This document shows positions 22,146-32,808 of a stretch of 64,000 bases of DNA, one piece after another. Below the pieces are notes generated by a model. That model was not told where the DNA came from, did no database searches, and saw only the letters and a list, made by a program, of their open reading frames with translations. Origin of the DNA: Arenicola marina (Eukaryota > Annelida > Polychaeta > Arenicolidae); the NCBI GenBank assembly GCA_964019135.1, contig OZ025255.1:19755708-19819707 (forward strand). Direction: 5' to 3'. How positions within the stretch are numbered: the stretch's first letter is position 1; the number at the start of each line of letters is the position of its first letter. A program made the translations under genes and the position numbers.

Positions 22146-25100
22146 TTATTATTATTATTATTATATATGCTTATTATACTGTACACTGTTTATAGCCTTG
22201 TCCTAATGCCTCGATATACGTTGGGAGTATAAGTTGCATACATGTAAAACGCGTACAATCATTATAATGTGTAAGGTGAATGTTGCTTAGTTATAGTGAG
22301 TGATGTTATGGCCATGAGGTACGTTTTAGATATCGACGAGTGCGCCACCAACAACGGCGGGTGTGACCATATTTGCACCAACACCCCTGGGGGCCGCGCG
22401 TGTTCATGTCGGGAGGGATATCTCACAGGCCGCACCACGTGTACAGGCACGTAACATTTAGGGCTTAGTGAAATCCTCACGCCATGCCATATATAGGCAT
22501 CTCTATTATTACAATAAGCTCCCAATTCATACCATGGTGCAGCCAGTCCATACCACGGTGTTCCCAGTCCTTACTGTAGTGCTCCCAGCGCACATCGCGG
22601 CCTGTCTAAACATTGCCTGTCATGGAATAATATGGATAGGTGCTACCTAAAAAGCGCGAGCGTATATTTATTAATTCAGATATTCCGAGGGGATACATCT
22701 AGATTAATATTAAAAATTAATCTCACTTCGGCTTGCCATAAAGAATATCTTTGGCGGGATGACGTATACCATGCACGTGCTTGTGGCATATCATTCGGTT
22801 GCTAAGAACTCCCATTATGACGTCATGTTTAACTTTTGACGTCACAACTACTCACTATGACAACAACCCATGGGCGGTCACCAAGAGCTTTCTGCTTGGC
22901 AACAGACATTTAGTCCGTCGCTTATAACTTAACTTTAATTTGGAGTATACATCCAGTATACATCCAGTGTTAACATTGAATAATTTTACATCCAGTATAC
23001 ATCCAGTGTTAACATTGAATAATTTTTTCGTTAATTTTACATCGTTTTACATCCAGTATACATCCAGGGTTAACATTGAATAATTATTTCGTTAATTTTG
23101 TGGGGCAGCTGATTTAATTATTAAAGACATGACATAATAGGCTTCGACCTCTCTGTGCTTGAATATATTTATGTACAGCTGATATTTACTCCGAATCCGA
23201 AAACGTCTCATGGGGGTTGCAACGCGAAATAAAAGTCCTAAGCCTATGCTTGAAATGGACTTTGAATATGCACGCATGTTACCTCAAGAGCTCGCTTGCG
23301 CTCGCTAATATGCTTAAAAAGCGCCGTGTTAGCACTTTTGCGGAAACCGACTAAAGGGTCATTGCGATTGTAAAATAAACGGCGCTTTGGTTCTCTTATG
23401 ACATCACCCCTCCCTCGCCCCAATTTTCGCCGTGAATATAACCCACCAGTATTACCGTTCACGTATATGGTTAACTGTGCTAGCATAGAGTACATTGACA
23501 CCTATGACCTTTACGTCACACTGATTATAACATGCATTCCTTTTGTGTTTGTTTGATAATCTGTTGATAATAGGGCTTACGTTTTGCTTGAATCCACTTT
23601 TCTTGAAACTAACGCAAACTTTATTCTCAGCCTTATCATTCTTCAGTAGAAGCCTATTTGGTTTAAGGGCCGTGTAAATAAATTTCAAGAAATATATTAT
23701 TTTGGCTCTTAGCGCATCCATATAAAAATTAATTCATTGACTGTGACATTCAGTTATTGATCATACAGAACGTGTATTGTTGATGCCGAACTTAATTAAA
23801 ACCCTGTAGTTTGTTAATAGCCTCGTATATTGGGTGCACTTTTCAGATGTAAACGAATGCCTTACTAACAATGGTGGCTGTCAGCAGACGTGTGTCAACT
23901 CCCCGGGCAGCTTCTCCTGTCAGTGTCGGGAAGGTTACGGACAAGCTGGTCCTTTCTGCACAGGTAGTTAATGACACATCAAAGACAAACGAACAGTGAG
24001 TCTGACAAGTATGAATGGGTGCTGTCTCGATAATTCTTTAGGCATGTCTCGATATATTTCATTATCACAGTATAAGCCTGCGTAGTTGCGTTAATATCCA
24101 GAGGGATTTCTTTTGGTAAAATCATTTATTTGGAATCCAGATAGTTGTGGATACGTAACACTCATAGATCTGTCATCCAGGGAGATAACCAGTTGGGTTT
24201 ATATATATTATGGTTTTCATTATTATTATTATATACACTTACTACAATGTACATTATGTACACTGTACACTTATATAAGTTGTACACGTATGTACACGGT
24301 CCACTTATGTAAACTGTACACTAATGTACACTTATGTACACGTAAACTTATGTACGCTGTGCACTAATGAACGCTAATGTAACTTATGTACACTGTACAC
24401 CAATGTACACGTTTGTACGCTGTACACTTAGGTACACAGTACAATTATGTACACTGTGCACTGTTTATGACATTGTTGTAATGACTCGATATACTTTGCG
24501 ACTGACACGCCAGGTGCATTAACAAATTATGAAACATTGTGACTGACATTTCAGTTATGCACGGTGACCAATTTGGTATTCATACAACTACCTAATGGCT
24601 TTCTAATTCCCATCATAAAATTACCATTTTAACTCACGTCTTGGTAATAAGTATAATTATTCACGTTTTTGCTAAATATCTGGCGTTCTCGTTATCCTAT
24701 CGCAAGACCCTCCCTCGCCCCATTTTCCTCATAAATATCATCCACCGGGCTGATTTCCTCTTTACAATAGCTTCTTGTCTACTTTTGTCGTGCATTCGCA
24801 CCTTATTCATGGTGATAATAACCCAAGTAGAAGTCTCAACCACTGAACATTGTTTTCTGAGCATATTCACAAGAAAACTAACATGTGTGAAATGTCATGT
24901 GCCGTGTTGTATATGGGACAATGATTCGATTCGTGTATACGCCATCGCTTTAAATTTGCCATACACGATAGTAAATCATGCAACATTTTAGAAACTAAAT
25001 TGAACAATTTTCGATTCAGGTATGTCGTTGACTGTCCTAACATATAGCACGTTGATATCTATAACCTTTATGTCACAGTGATTTATTACATTCAACCGTG

Positions 25101-27782
25101 AGATTCCTATACTGTGCCGTGTATAGAACTTTCAAGAAATATATTATTATCCTCTTAGTGCATTCATAGAACAGTTAATTCACTGACTGTGCCATTCAGT
25201 TATTGATCATACAGCACGCGTACTATGGATGCGGAATTAAGTTTAAACCAAATAGTTTATTAATAACCTCGCATATTGGGTGCACTTTTCAGATGTAAAT
25301 GAATGACTTTCTGACAATGGTGGCTGTCCCCAAACGTGTGTCAACTCCCCGGGCAGCTTCTCCTGTCAGTGTCGGGAAGGTTATATCCAGGCTGGTACTT
25401 TGTGCATAGGTAGGTAATGGCATATCAAAGACAGATACCATGTTAACAGATACCGCTATGCCTAATATGTAAAACGCGTAAGATCACTATGCAATGTACT
25501 ATGTAAGCTAAATGCTACTCAGCTATAGTGATGACATAATGGCCAGGGGATATGTTTTAGATAGGTGCTGTCAGTTCATATCGTGGTGTACCTAGTCCAT
25601 ACCGTGGTGCCCCCAGTCCATACCCTGGTGTTCCCAGTCCATACCGTGGTCCTGCCAGTCCATACCGTGGTGCTCCCAGTCCTTACCGTGGTGTTCCTAG
25701 TCCATACCGTTGTGCTCCTAATCCATACCGTGGTGCGGTCAGTCCATACCCTGGTGCTGTCAGTCCATGCCGTGGTGCTCCCAATCTATACCGTGGTGCT
25801 TCCAGTCCATACCGTGGTGCTCCCAGTCCATACTGTGGTGCTGTCATTCCATACCCTGGTGCTCCTAGTCCATACCCTGGTGTTCCCAGTCCATACCGTG
25901 GTGTTCCCATTCCATACCGTGGTGCTCCCAGTCTATACCGTGGTCCTCCCTGTCCATACCATGGTGCTCCCAGTCCATACCGTTGTGCTCCCTGTCCATA
26001 CTGTGGTGCCCCCAGGCCATACCGTGGTGATCCCAGTCCATACCGTGGTGTTCCCAGTCCTTACCCTGGTGCTGTCAGTCCATACCGTGGTGTTCCCAGT
26101 CCATACCGCGGTGCTCCCAGTCCATACTGTGGTGCTCCCAGTCCATACCATGTTGCTCCCAGTCCATACCGTGGTGTTCCCAGTCCATACCGTGGTGCGG
26201 TCAGTTCATACCGTGGTGCTCCCAGTCCATACCATGGTGCTCCCAGTCCATACCGTTGTGTTTCCAGTCCATACCTTGGTGGTGTCAGTCCATACCGTGG
26301 TGCTGTCAGTTCATATCGTGGTGTACCTAGTCCATACCGTGGTGCCCCCAGTCCATACCATGTTGCTCCCAGTCCATACCATGGTGCTCCCAGTCCATAC
26401 CGTTGTGTTTCCAGTCCATACCCTGGTGGTGTCAGTCCATACCGTGGTGCTCCCAGTTCATACCGTGATGCTCCCAGTTCATACCGTGGTGCTCCCAGTC
26501 CATACCGTGGTGCTCCCAGTCCATACCCTGGTGGTGTCAGTCCATACCCTGGTACTCCTAGTCCATACCGTTGTGCTCCCAATCCATACCGTGGTGCTTC
26601 CAGTCCATACCGTGGTGCTCCCAGTCCATACCGTGGTGCTCCCAGTCCATACAGTGGTGTCCCCAGTCCATACCGTTGTGCTCCCAATCCATACCCTGGT
26701 GCTGTCAGTCCATACCGTGGTGCTCCCAATCTATACCGTGGTGCTTCCAGTCCATACCGTGGTGCTCCCAGTCCATACTGTGGTGCTCCCAGTCCATACC
26801 GTTGTGCTCCCAATCCATACCCTGGTGCTGTCAGTCCATGCCGTGGTGCTCCCAATCTATACCGTGGTGCTCCCAGTTCATACCGTGGTGCTCCCAGTCC
26901 ATACCGTGGTGCTCCCAGTCCATACCGTGGTGCCCCAAGTCCATACCGTGGTGCTTCCAGTCCATACCGTGGTGCTCCCAGTCCATACCGTGGTGCGGTC
27001 AGTCCATACCCTGGTGCTGTCAGTCCATGCCGTGGTGCTCCCAATCTATACCGTGGTGCTCCCAGTCCATACCCTGGTGCTGTCAGTCCATGCCGTGGTG
27101 CTCCCAATCTATACCGTGGTGCTTCCAGTCCATACCGTGGTGCTCCCAGTCCATACTGTGGTGCTGTCAGTCCATACCCTGGTGTTCCCAGTCTATACCG
27201 TGGTGCTCCCAGTCCATACCGTGGTGCTCCCAGTTTATATCCGTGGGCATTGCTCGATTGTATTCTGTGTCGTATACAAAATGAAACAAATGCTGAACCA
27301 TCCTTTGTAAAAATCTGTAAGACAATTACTGATGCGGCTTTAGTAACTCGTGATGTTTGGGGTGATGGGATATACATTACATATTACTTATATATATATA
27401 TGTATATAAAATACACATTATTTCAGAAGTCCTGGGGTCTACTTCCTCATCTTCTACCGCACCGCCTGTCTGGCTGTACGCCGCACTAGGCATTCTCGCG
27501 GCTGTTGTCATCGCAATGAGTGTTGTCATCTTCATGCTGTGGCGCCACCGTGCGGGTAAGAATGACACCAACAACACAGCAACTGCGTCCCGCCCTCTGG
27601 ATCCTCATCCGGGTTCTGAGAGAGCCATCCCTGCCAGTCCAGCAGTCGTCTCGTGGGAAGTGAGACCCACAGACCCCGAGGCGTCTGCCGCACCGGCTGA
27701 CCCACAATACGAAGAGATCAAGATGTACACCAATTGGGAGGCGGCGCAGGGAGTGAATGAGAAGGTGCAATCTAGTTGCTAA
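16537..27782 (+). CDS. Gene A: WSC/EGF transmembrane receptor with short tyrosine-motif tail (5' end not found)
   Basis: Exons, all phase 1: 16,537-16,671 (second half of a WSC domain), EGF exons 18,711-18,827, 21,854-21,970, 22,330-22,447, 23,847-23,963 and 25,293-25,409, and terminal exon 27,427-27,782 with a transmembrane helix and ~75-residue tail. The EGF modules are of the calcium-binding type (DVNEC or DIDEC). The tail has [11 protein letters not shown], combining a pYEEI-type Src-family SH2 site and a pYxN Grb2-type site; that these are used is inference. The exon at 25,293 has TGA where the first cysteine codon should be, but every EGF exon is a 117- or 118-nt symmetrical cassette, so skipping keeps frame. 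No signal peptide or first WSC half is visible upstream, so the gene may be truncated. Possible poly(A) signals: ATTAAA at 27,933 and AATAAA at 28,343. Confidence 0.7.
16672..18710 (+). other. Gene A intron
   Basis: AT-rich, with no recognisable gene. The stretch around 17,700-18,080 recurs at about 19,430-19,760, showing that intron sequence was duplicated together with EGF exons. Confidence 0.6.
18711..18827 (+). CDS. Gene A EGF exon 1
   Basis: 117 nt, phase 1 at both ends, CACATTTCAG acceptor and GTAGGT donor. Calcium-binding-type EGF starting [12 protein letters not shown] with six cysteines (NEC, GGC, TC, SC, QC, FC) and the Gly/aromatic GSFSCQC core. Confidence 0.88.
18828..21853 (+). 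other. Gene A intron
   Basis: About 3 kb with no exon recognised apart from intronic repeats. 19,960-20,340 contains an AAGGTTAAGGTCACG stretch similar in style to the element at 34,656-35,860. A MITE lies at 21,674-21,823. Confidence 0.6.
21674..21823. mobile_element. Short MITE, 150 bp
   Basis: Imperfect terminal inverted repeats: CAGGGTCGGATCCAG at the left end, and CAGGGGCGGATCTAG as the reverse complement of the right end. AT-rich centre, then G/C runs. It sits 30 bp before the acceptor of EGF exon 2, so it now supplies much of that branch-point region. Confidence 0.65.
21854..21970 (+). CDS. Gene A EGF exon 2
   Basis: 117 nt, symmetrical phase 1, CATTTCAG acceptor and GTAGGT donor. 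Starts [12 protein letters not shown], all six cysteines present, ends GPFCTG. Confidence 0.88.
22108..22166. repeat. (ATT)n microsatellite
   Basis: About 55 bp of ATT repeats with one interruption, inside a gene A intron. Confidence 0.95.
22330..22447 (+). CDS. Gene A EGF exon 3 (DIDEC type, GC donor)
   Basis: Acceptor TTTTAG. Codes a six-cysteine EGF starting [12 protein letters not shown] and ending TTCTG. The position that should hold GT after the final ACAG has GC (ACAG then GCACGT), and reading on gives ACG and TAA at once. A paralogous exon in gene B (37,571) has the same arrangement. Either a GC-AG intron is used, or this is an alternative terminal exon giving a secreted form. Confidence 0.8.
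22505..22605. repeat. Seed copies of the 21-bp minisatellite
   Basis: About four imperfect units of the CCAGTCCATACC..GGTG type lie just downstream of EGF exon 3. This is the same repeat that forms the large array at 25,565-27,245. Confidence 0.75.
22635..23285 (+). mobile_element. Interspersed element, ~640 bp, no coding capacity
   Basis: Begins near ATAGGTGCTACCTAAAAAGC and ends near CACGCATGTTACCT. A reverse-complement copy lies at 57,657-58,206. It contains a TGACGTCA-like region and, in this copy, a roughly threefold repeat of CATCCAGTATACATCCAGTG (22,945-23,075) that is nearly absent from the other copy. Probably a non-autonomous DNA transposon; family not determined. Confidence 0.7.
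23847..23963 (+). CDS. Gene A EGF exon 4
   Basis: 117 nt, symmetrical phase 1, TTTTCAG acceptor, GTAGTT donor. [12 protein letters not shown] start and all six cysteines present. Confidence 0.87.
24215..24450. repeat. GTACAC-rich tandem repeat
   Basis: Irregular 10-13-bp units around TGTACACTTA. Self-complementary GTAC cores could form local hairpins. Intronic. Confidence 0.8.
25293..25409 (+). pseudogene. Gene A EGF exon 5 with nonsense codon
   Basis: Acceptor TTTTCAG and donor GTAGGT are intact and the length is 117 nt, but the DVNEC motif reads DVNE-stop (TGA in place of TGC). The other five cysteines remain. A single substitution explains it. Because the exon is symmetrical, a transcript could leave it out without a frameshift. 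Confidence 0.85.
25565..27245. repeat. 21-bp minisatellite, about 80 units
   Basis: The unit is near TCCATACCGTGGTGCTCCCAG. Because 21 is a multiple of three, both strands stay open: VHTVVLP repeats on + and RYGLGAP on -. It lies in the last intron of gene A, and there is no sign it is an exon. The 5' edge falls just after TTTTAGATA, which corresponds to the acceptor of a DIDEC-type EGF exon (compare 22,321-22,332). Confidence 0.93.
27427..27782 (+). CDS. Gene A terminal exon: transmembrane helix and cytoplasmic tail
   Basis: Acceptor TTTCAG, phase 1, stop TAA at 27,780-27,782. Codes a Ser/Thr stem, a hydrophobic helix ([20 protein letters not shown]), a basic stop-transfer (WRHRAG) and a tail of about 75 residues. 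The tail contains two tyrosines, in QYEEI and MYTNW. A potential GTAAGA donor lies just after the RHRAG codons (at 27,556), so a longer spliced form is possible; none was found. Confidence 0.85.
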
Positions 27783-28965
27783 AAGCGCTTTATGCCACAT
27801 GTCGCCTGATGCAAAACAGTATAAGGAAGCTGTCATATACAATGAGATGATCGACTTCTTCAAACTTTTGAATCGTTCTGACTGAAATGACTGAAAAGTT
27901 TCTATATTCAACTGACTTGTCATGCTTCTTTTATTAAAATGATCTGTTCCTAAAATGTCGGAACCATGTTGTTGTGCTATGCAACACAGATTATCCCGTC
28001 ACATCAGAGATCATTCAAATAACGAGTATAATCATTAAACCGTGTGACTAAACTATGAACCATGCATCTTACACAGGCTCCTAAATGGCTTCTGTCAATG
28101 CTAACTTTTGGTTGACTAAATTATGTTAAGTTGATGATTAATAGTGCCCACTGGAGATGGCCTGTATAGACTAACAACAAGAGAATCTATGTTAATCCTA
28201 ATTTGTATTAGAATACAGATACGCGATAGGTCTGTTTTAATTAAAACCAAGGGAATCTGGGTTGATTCAAATATCTACTAGAACACTGTTACGCGATATT
28301 GATTTTGCTTCATTATATTGGTCACTTAATGTTAATTCAGCGAATAAATAGTTGCTTCAAAGTAATTATTATCTTTCTTGTATTTATTGAACTGTTCTTT
28401 AATATGTTCTAACAGTTTCCATACGTAGAACTCTGCCGACGGGGGTAGGATTCGGGGCATACTCTGACACGAAAGGATCGACAGGGGTTGATCTAGAAAT
28501 TTGAACAGGGTAGGCTTCACTGAAAAGTTGCGCCCGGGGATGGGGGCGTGGGTGTGGGCTCTCTACTGTCTGAAAACTTGCTACCGGCGGGTAAAGGGGT
28601 GGGTGGTTAAAATGACCGGAAGGGTTCACCAATTTTGTTTAAGCCCCGGCCAGGATGTCCACACCTAGGATTGCCTTAATTTTGCAAGGCAAAACGGCGT
28701 TCTTGTTTGTTACATTTGGAAATTTTAGGTAAGACAATTTGATCCGCACATATAATTATCCACGTGTAACTGCACTAATCTAGTCTAATCATTGAAAATG
28801 TATTTCGGAACAATGCAGTGGTAAAATATGCGAAAATCAAGTATAACATCAGCTAGTTTACCAGCTTTCTGCGAGATTAGTATTTCAGCCAACGAACAGA
28901 TCGCAATGGTCGTTTGTCACAGCCCAGCGGTGATCCGACATTGACCCTGATATGTAGTCTCCTCC
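27783..28965. other. 3' flank of gene A, no gene
   Basis: Contains ATTAAA (27,933) and AATAAA (28,343) as candidate poly(A) signals. 28,430-28,640 shares GAAAACTTGC-type sequence with 15,580-15,640 and has a GATCTAGAAATTTGAACAGGG-like stretch typical of decayed repeats. Confidence 0.55.
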
Positions 28966-29035
28966 ACAGCCCCCCGCTGCGTGGCCCGCTAACTCACATG
29001 GAGCGGGCGAACGTGGGGCTGTGGAAGAGCCTGCC
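28966..29035. repeat. Hairpin insertion flanked by direct repeats
   Basis: CTCCACAGCCCC pairs with GGGGCTGTGG, and GCCCGCT with AGCGGGC, around a short loop. The direct repeat CCCTGATATGT lies on both sides (about 28,947 and 29,036). Looks like a tiny foldback insertion with an 11-bp target duplication. Confidence 0.5.
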
Positions 29036-29049
29036 CTGATATGTTGCTC

Positions 29050-31053
29050 TCTAACTCCTAGGTCACATCTAATTTTATCATTGCCAACGGTTTCAACCAT
29101 TTTTTTGTAAATATAGGTTCAACGCTGTCTAAGGCCATCCCCACGCAGAATGAATCCCCCCTAAAATTCGTAACGACAAATAATATTAAAACATTCTTCC
29201 TTGATCCCGTGACTGGAACTTAAATTTCTGCAATTATCGGTTCCCTAAAATATAGCTCCCCGGGCTGGGAGTCAATCTCGGCTAAAGTAATAAAATCGGC
29301 CTTGCATACGCTTAATACGCATACACACATAATAAATCTCTCCTTCAGCCAGGGAGTTTTTCCAGATGAGTTAAAAATCGCAAAGGTAATTCCTGTTTTT
29401 AAAAATGGTGACGATAAACTATTTAGCAATTATCGTCCAGTATCAGTCCTCTCAACGTTTTCAAAGATATTTGAAAGATTAATGTATAATAGGCTTATCA
29501 ACTTTATTAATAAATACAACTTGCTGTATGAACACCAATTTGGATTCAGGTCAAATCATTCCACTTCGCTGGCCCTTATGCTCCTTGTAGATAAAATTTC
29601 TACTGCTATCGACGAAGGAGACTACACCATAGGATTATTTCTGGACTTGTCAAAAGCTTTTGATACTGTTAATCATGACATCCTGCTTTTAAAATTGGAC
29701 AAGTTTGGAGTCAGAGGTATATCATTAAACTGGTTCAGAAGCTATCTTTACGAACGTAAACAATATGTCGAATATAATAACATTAACTCGTCTACCTCTA
29801 AAATTGCAGACTGGGTTCCACAAGGTTCTGTATTAGGGCCGCTTCTCTTTTTGATCTACATTAATGATCTCACAAATGTCAGCTCCTTATTATTTGGTAT
29901 ATTATTTGCTGATGATGTCAATTTTTTCATATCGGGTAAAAATATCGATCAAATGATCCTGACACTTAATAACGAGATGGATAAAGTAAGGTACTGGCTG
30001 CGGTTAAATAAATTAACCTTAAACATTAAAAAGACAAAGTATATGGTATTTAGGTCTGCCAAACAGAAACTTCATCATTGTCCTGAGGTTAGGCTTGCAG
30101 GAGAGACAATTATGCAAGTATCAAGTCTGAAATTCTTAGGAGTTCAACTAGATGCTAATTTAACATGGAATGAACATATCCAATATATTAAGGGAAAGGT
30201 TGCTCGGGGAATAGGTATTTTGGTGAAAGCAAGAAAGCTGTTAAACAGCGACACCCTACGCACCTTGTACTTCAGCTTTATTTACCCTTACCTTGACTAG
30301 GCCAACGAAGTTTGGGGCGGTACATGTCATAAATATTTAAAACCTCTCATTACGTTGCAGAAAAGAGCCATTAGAATAATATCGGGAGTACCAAGGCTTT
30401 CACACACAAAACCACTCTTCTTAAAGTATAATTTGATACCAATTGTTTATCTAAATGAATATAAAATAGTTATAACTATGTATAATTACTACCAAGGTAC
30501 AATTCCCAGAGCTATCGCTGATATATTTACTCCAACGTCGCAAGTACACAGTTACAATACAAGGGCGTCTACTCATCTGCGGATACATAAACCAAAGACT
30601 ACTTTATCTGAGAAGGGAATAAGAACCACGGGTCCCAGGATATTTAATATATGGCTTAGAAAGGTAAATTTTTGCACTTCAAAATACATGTTTAAGAAAG
30701 AAGTTAAACGCATTATATTAAACACGGTCACTGTTAAATAGTCTGTTGCCTTTACATGTTTTTTGTTTACTGTGGCTAGCTGTGCTAGACGTTAATCAAC
30801 ATTCAATGGCTCCTATACTTTTATGTTTATTTATTTATTTATTTACTTTTGACTGTTCTCTTCTCGCTTTCTTTCTTTGTTAGCTTGCTAGCAATTCAAT
30901 TTCAACTCTAACCACGTTCACCATATACGAGCGAATAAGCCTTTGGCTTCTGCTCTTGCCACTATAAATGTATTGTAAAGATGTACTAAATGAATGTAAT
31001 TTGTGTGTTCTTTTGGCAATAAACTGATTATTATTATTATTATTATTATTATC
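29050..31053 (+). mobile_element. 5'-truncated LINE (CR1/Jockey-like reverse transcriptase)
   Basis: One frame runs from about 29,062 to 30,741 with two in-frame stops (TAA at 29,221, TAG at 30,298). It shows the RT blocks in order: SNYRPVSVLSTFSKIFE, EHQFGFRSNHSTSLAL, LFLDLSKAFDTVNHDILL, VPQGSVLGPLLFLIYINDL and FADDVNFF (catalytic ADD), then the C-terminal QKRAIRIISGV region. The endonuclease domain is missing. The 3' end has AATAAA at 31,018 and an (ATT)n tail, usual for such LINEs. Clade naming is by motif only. Confidence 0.88.
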
Positions 31054-31350
31054 ATGTAATACTTGAATCCGAAAGATCGAAAGGAACAATTTTTGCCGTC
31101 CAATGTCATAATTTGATAATTTGTTATAACTATTATTGACTTTAGATGTAATTTGGCACACTGATTCTTTATATAAAAGACAGGGAGACGGTATTTCTTT
31201 TAATGGAGTAGCTGCAATAAAGACCTGCAGAGCTCAATGAGAATCCCTCACACACGCAAAACGAGACCGCCATATATAATATATAGACATACATAGCCCA
31301 TTGATACAGATTGATAACGGCAATATCCGCAATCGTCCACACAAAGTAAG

Positions 31351-31572
31351 GATATGCGGCAGGATAATGTTACCATTTGGTTACCGAACTCCCTATGCCT
31401 ATTGCCCGAGCCATTCAGCAGAAGATATGCGGCAGGATAATGTTACCATTTGGTTACCGAACTCCCCATGCCTATTGCCCGAGCCATTCAGCCGAAGATA
31501 TGCGGCAGGATAATGTTTCCATTTGGTTACCGAACTCCCTATGCCTATTGCCCGAGCCATTCAGCAGAAGAT
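31351..31572. repeat. 73-bp tandem repeat, 3 copies
   Basis: Units start at 31,351, 31,424 and 31,497 with GATATGCGGCAGGATAATGT and are nearly identical. The unit length equals that of the 47-53 kb satellite, but the sequence is unrelated. Confidence 0.9.
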
Positions 31573-32279
31573 CGTCGAATGGATCGCGTTAAGAGGAGGA
31601 ATGTGGGGGTGGATGTAGGGGGCGTGCTGAAAGTCGAGGGCGAGCAGGGGCGCGATGAAGACAAGTCAAGCGCTGGTCAACCCAGGACGGGACAGATATG
31701 GCGCGGACAACTCTAGAACTGATATCGGCCCTTTGGCAGATAAAGGCCACATTCAACGCCCACATATTACAAGAGGCTACGGGTTGGATGAATTCTCGTC
31801 TACATTCATCTCACGCAAGGACGTCGTGTCTAAGTGGTAGGCAACCATGTAAATCTGAATTAGAGATGTTTTAAAACTTGTTAATGACCAGGCTAACCGA
31901 ATCGTATCGTGTCCTTAAGATGAGTGCCTTCTTACTTCCTTGTCTGGACAAGCCCGAAAGTGTGAGTCACACCATCCGCCCCATGTTGTGGAACATTTAT
32001 GAATGTCATGCACAGATCATTTCGTGCATACTTGTGTTATCAAATCAACGACATATAACCCAATAGTAATGTACTTATCGTTGTGAGCCGGACACATCTC
32101 TCGTGGATTCAAGGCCTAAACATGTTGATATTATATCAAATCAACAATATGTACCCCAAGAGCAACGTACTGCCGGACATATATATCTCGCGGATTAAAG
32201 GCTAATATATTCATGCGGTCTGCATAAGGCTATAAATAGCATTTCATATAAAAGTAACATTTTATATCATCACTCCTTA
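31573..32279. other. Intergenic, no gene seen
   Basis: No coding feature recognised. A diverged direct duplication of about 100 bp is visible (32,040-32,110 against 32,130-32,200), sharing ATCAAATCAAC and GCCGGACA. Confidence 0.5.
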
Positions 32280-32726
32280 CAACGATGTGGACCGCTTCAT
32301 CACTGACGACAAAACTACTCCGAGCGGCGCGATCTCTCATGCGTGACCTCGGCTAACGGCTTGCGGCCTCACGCTGGCTGGGTAGGCCGAGAGGTGTACC
32401 ACACATCCTGATCCAGGAAGTGAACCGAGCGCTGTTAAAACTACATCACAGTCAACAGTGGGTTAGTGTCGTGCATACAGCGTAGTTGTAGCGACGAGCA
32501 AGTAGCGGATTCACAAGCATATGTAGTACACCAACAAGTACCTGTCTGTATTGCTGCGATGTGATGTGCGTTATGGAGAACGCATAGACCTAGACGGCGA
32601 CTTCAGAACTCCCGGTGCCGTCATTATCATTAAGGGCGCCAGTCACTTTAGCTACCAACATATGACCGGTGGGAAGAGGACAGATCAGCAGCCAGCGTGC
32701 ACGCTGTGGTGATCTCCGGTGACGTC
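32280..32726 (+). promoter_or_regulatory. Conserved 5' region of gene B
   Basis: Homologous to 58,630-59,128 and, inverted, to 1,563-1,920. Contains one degenerate copy of the 34-bp unit at about 32,381-32,418 and a conserved block CATATGACCGGTGGGAAGAG at 32,660. The TATA-like motif of the other two copies is not conserved here. The precise transcription start is unknown. Confidence 0.5.
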
Positions 32727-32808
32727 ATGGCGGTGGCTGGGCACCGGGTCTTCCCCGTTGTACTGTGGCTCCTGGTACAGCTGAGATACAGTGAAACGGA
32801 CTCACTAG
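32727..32808 (+). CDS. Gene B first exon: signal peptide
   Basis: ATG inside [21 protein letters not shown], core VVLWLLVQL, and tail SETDSLG. One codon shorter than its paralogues. GTAAGT donor intact, phase 1, matching the WSC exon at 33,671. Confidence 0.8.

Larger units (their letters stand above)
18080..25440 (+). repeat. Tandemly duplicated EGF-exon modules (intron plus exon)
   Basis: Sequence upstream of the EGF exons at 18,711, 21,854, 23,847 and 25,293 is shared, including motifs such as GTGCCATTCAGTTATTGAT and ATTGGGTGCAC with the TTTCAG acceptor. Longer matches link about 20,960-21,240 with 24,680-24,960, and 23,300-23,420 with 20,950-21,040. The four modules are 1.4-3.1 kb apart, so the ectodomain grew by tandem duplication of exon plus flanking intron. 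Confidence 0.75.

Noticed and set aside
25565-27377. 581-codon VHTVVLP-repeat and 438-codon RYGLGAP-repeat frames
   Set aside because: The 21-bp unit keeps frame automatically. It lies in an intron, both strands are open equally, and there is no signal or splice support.
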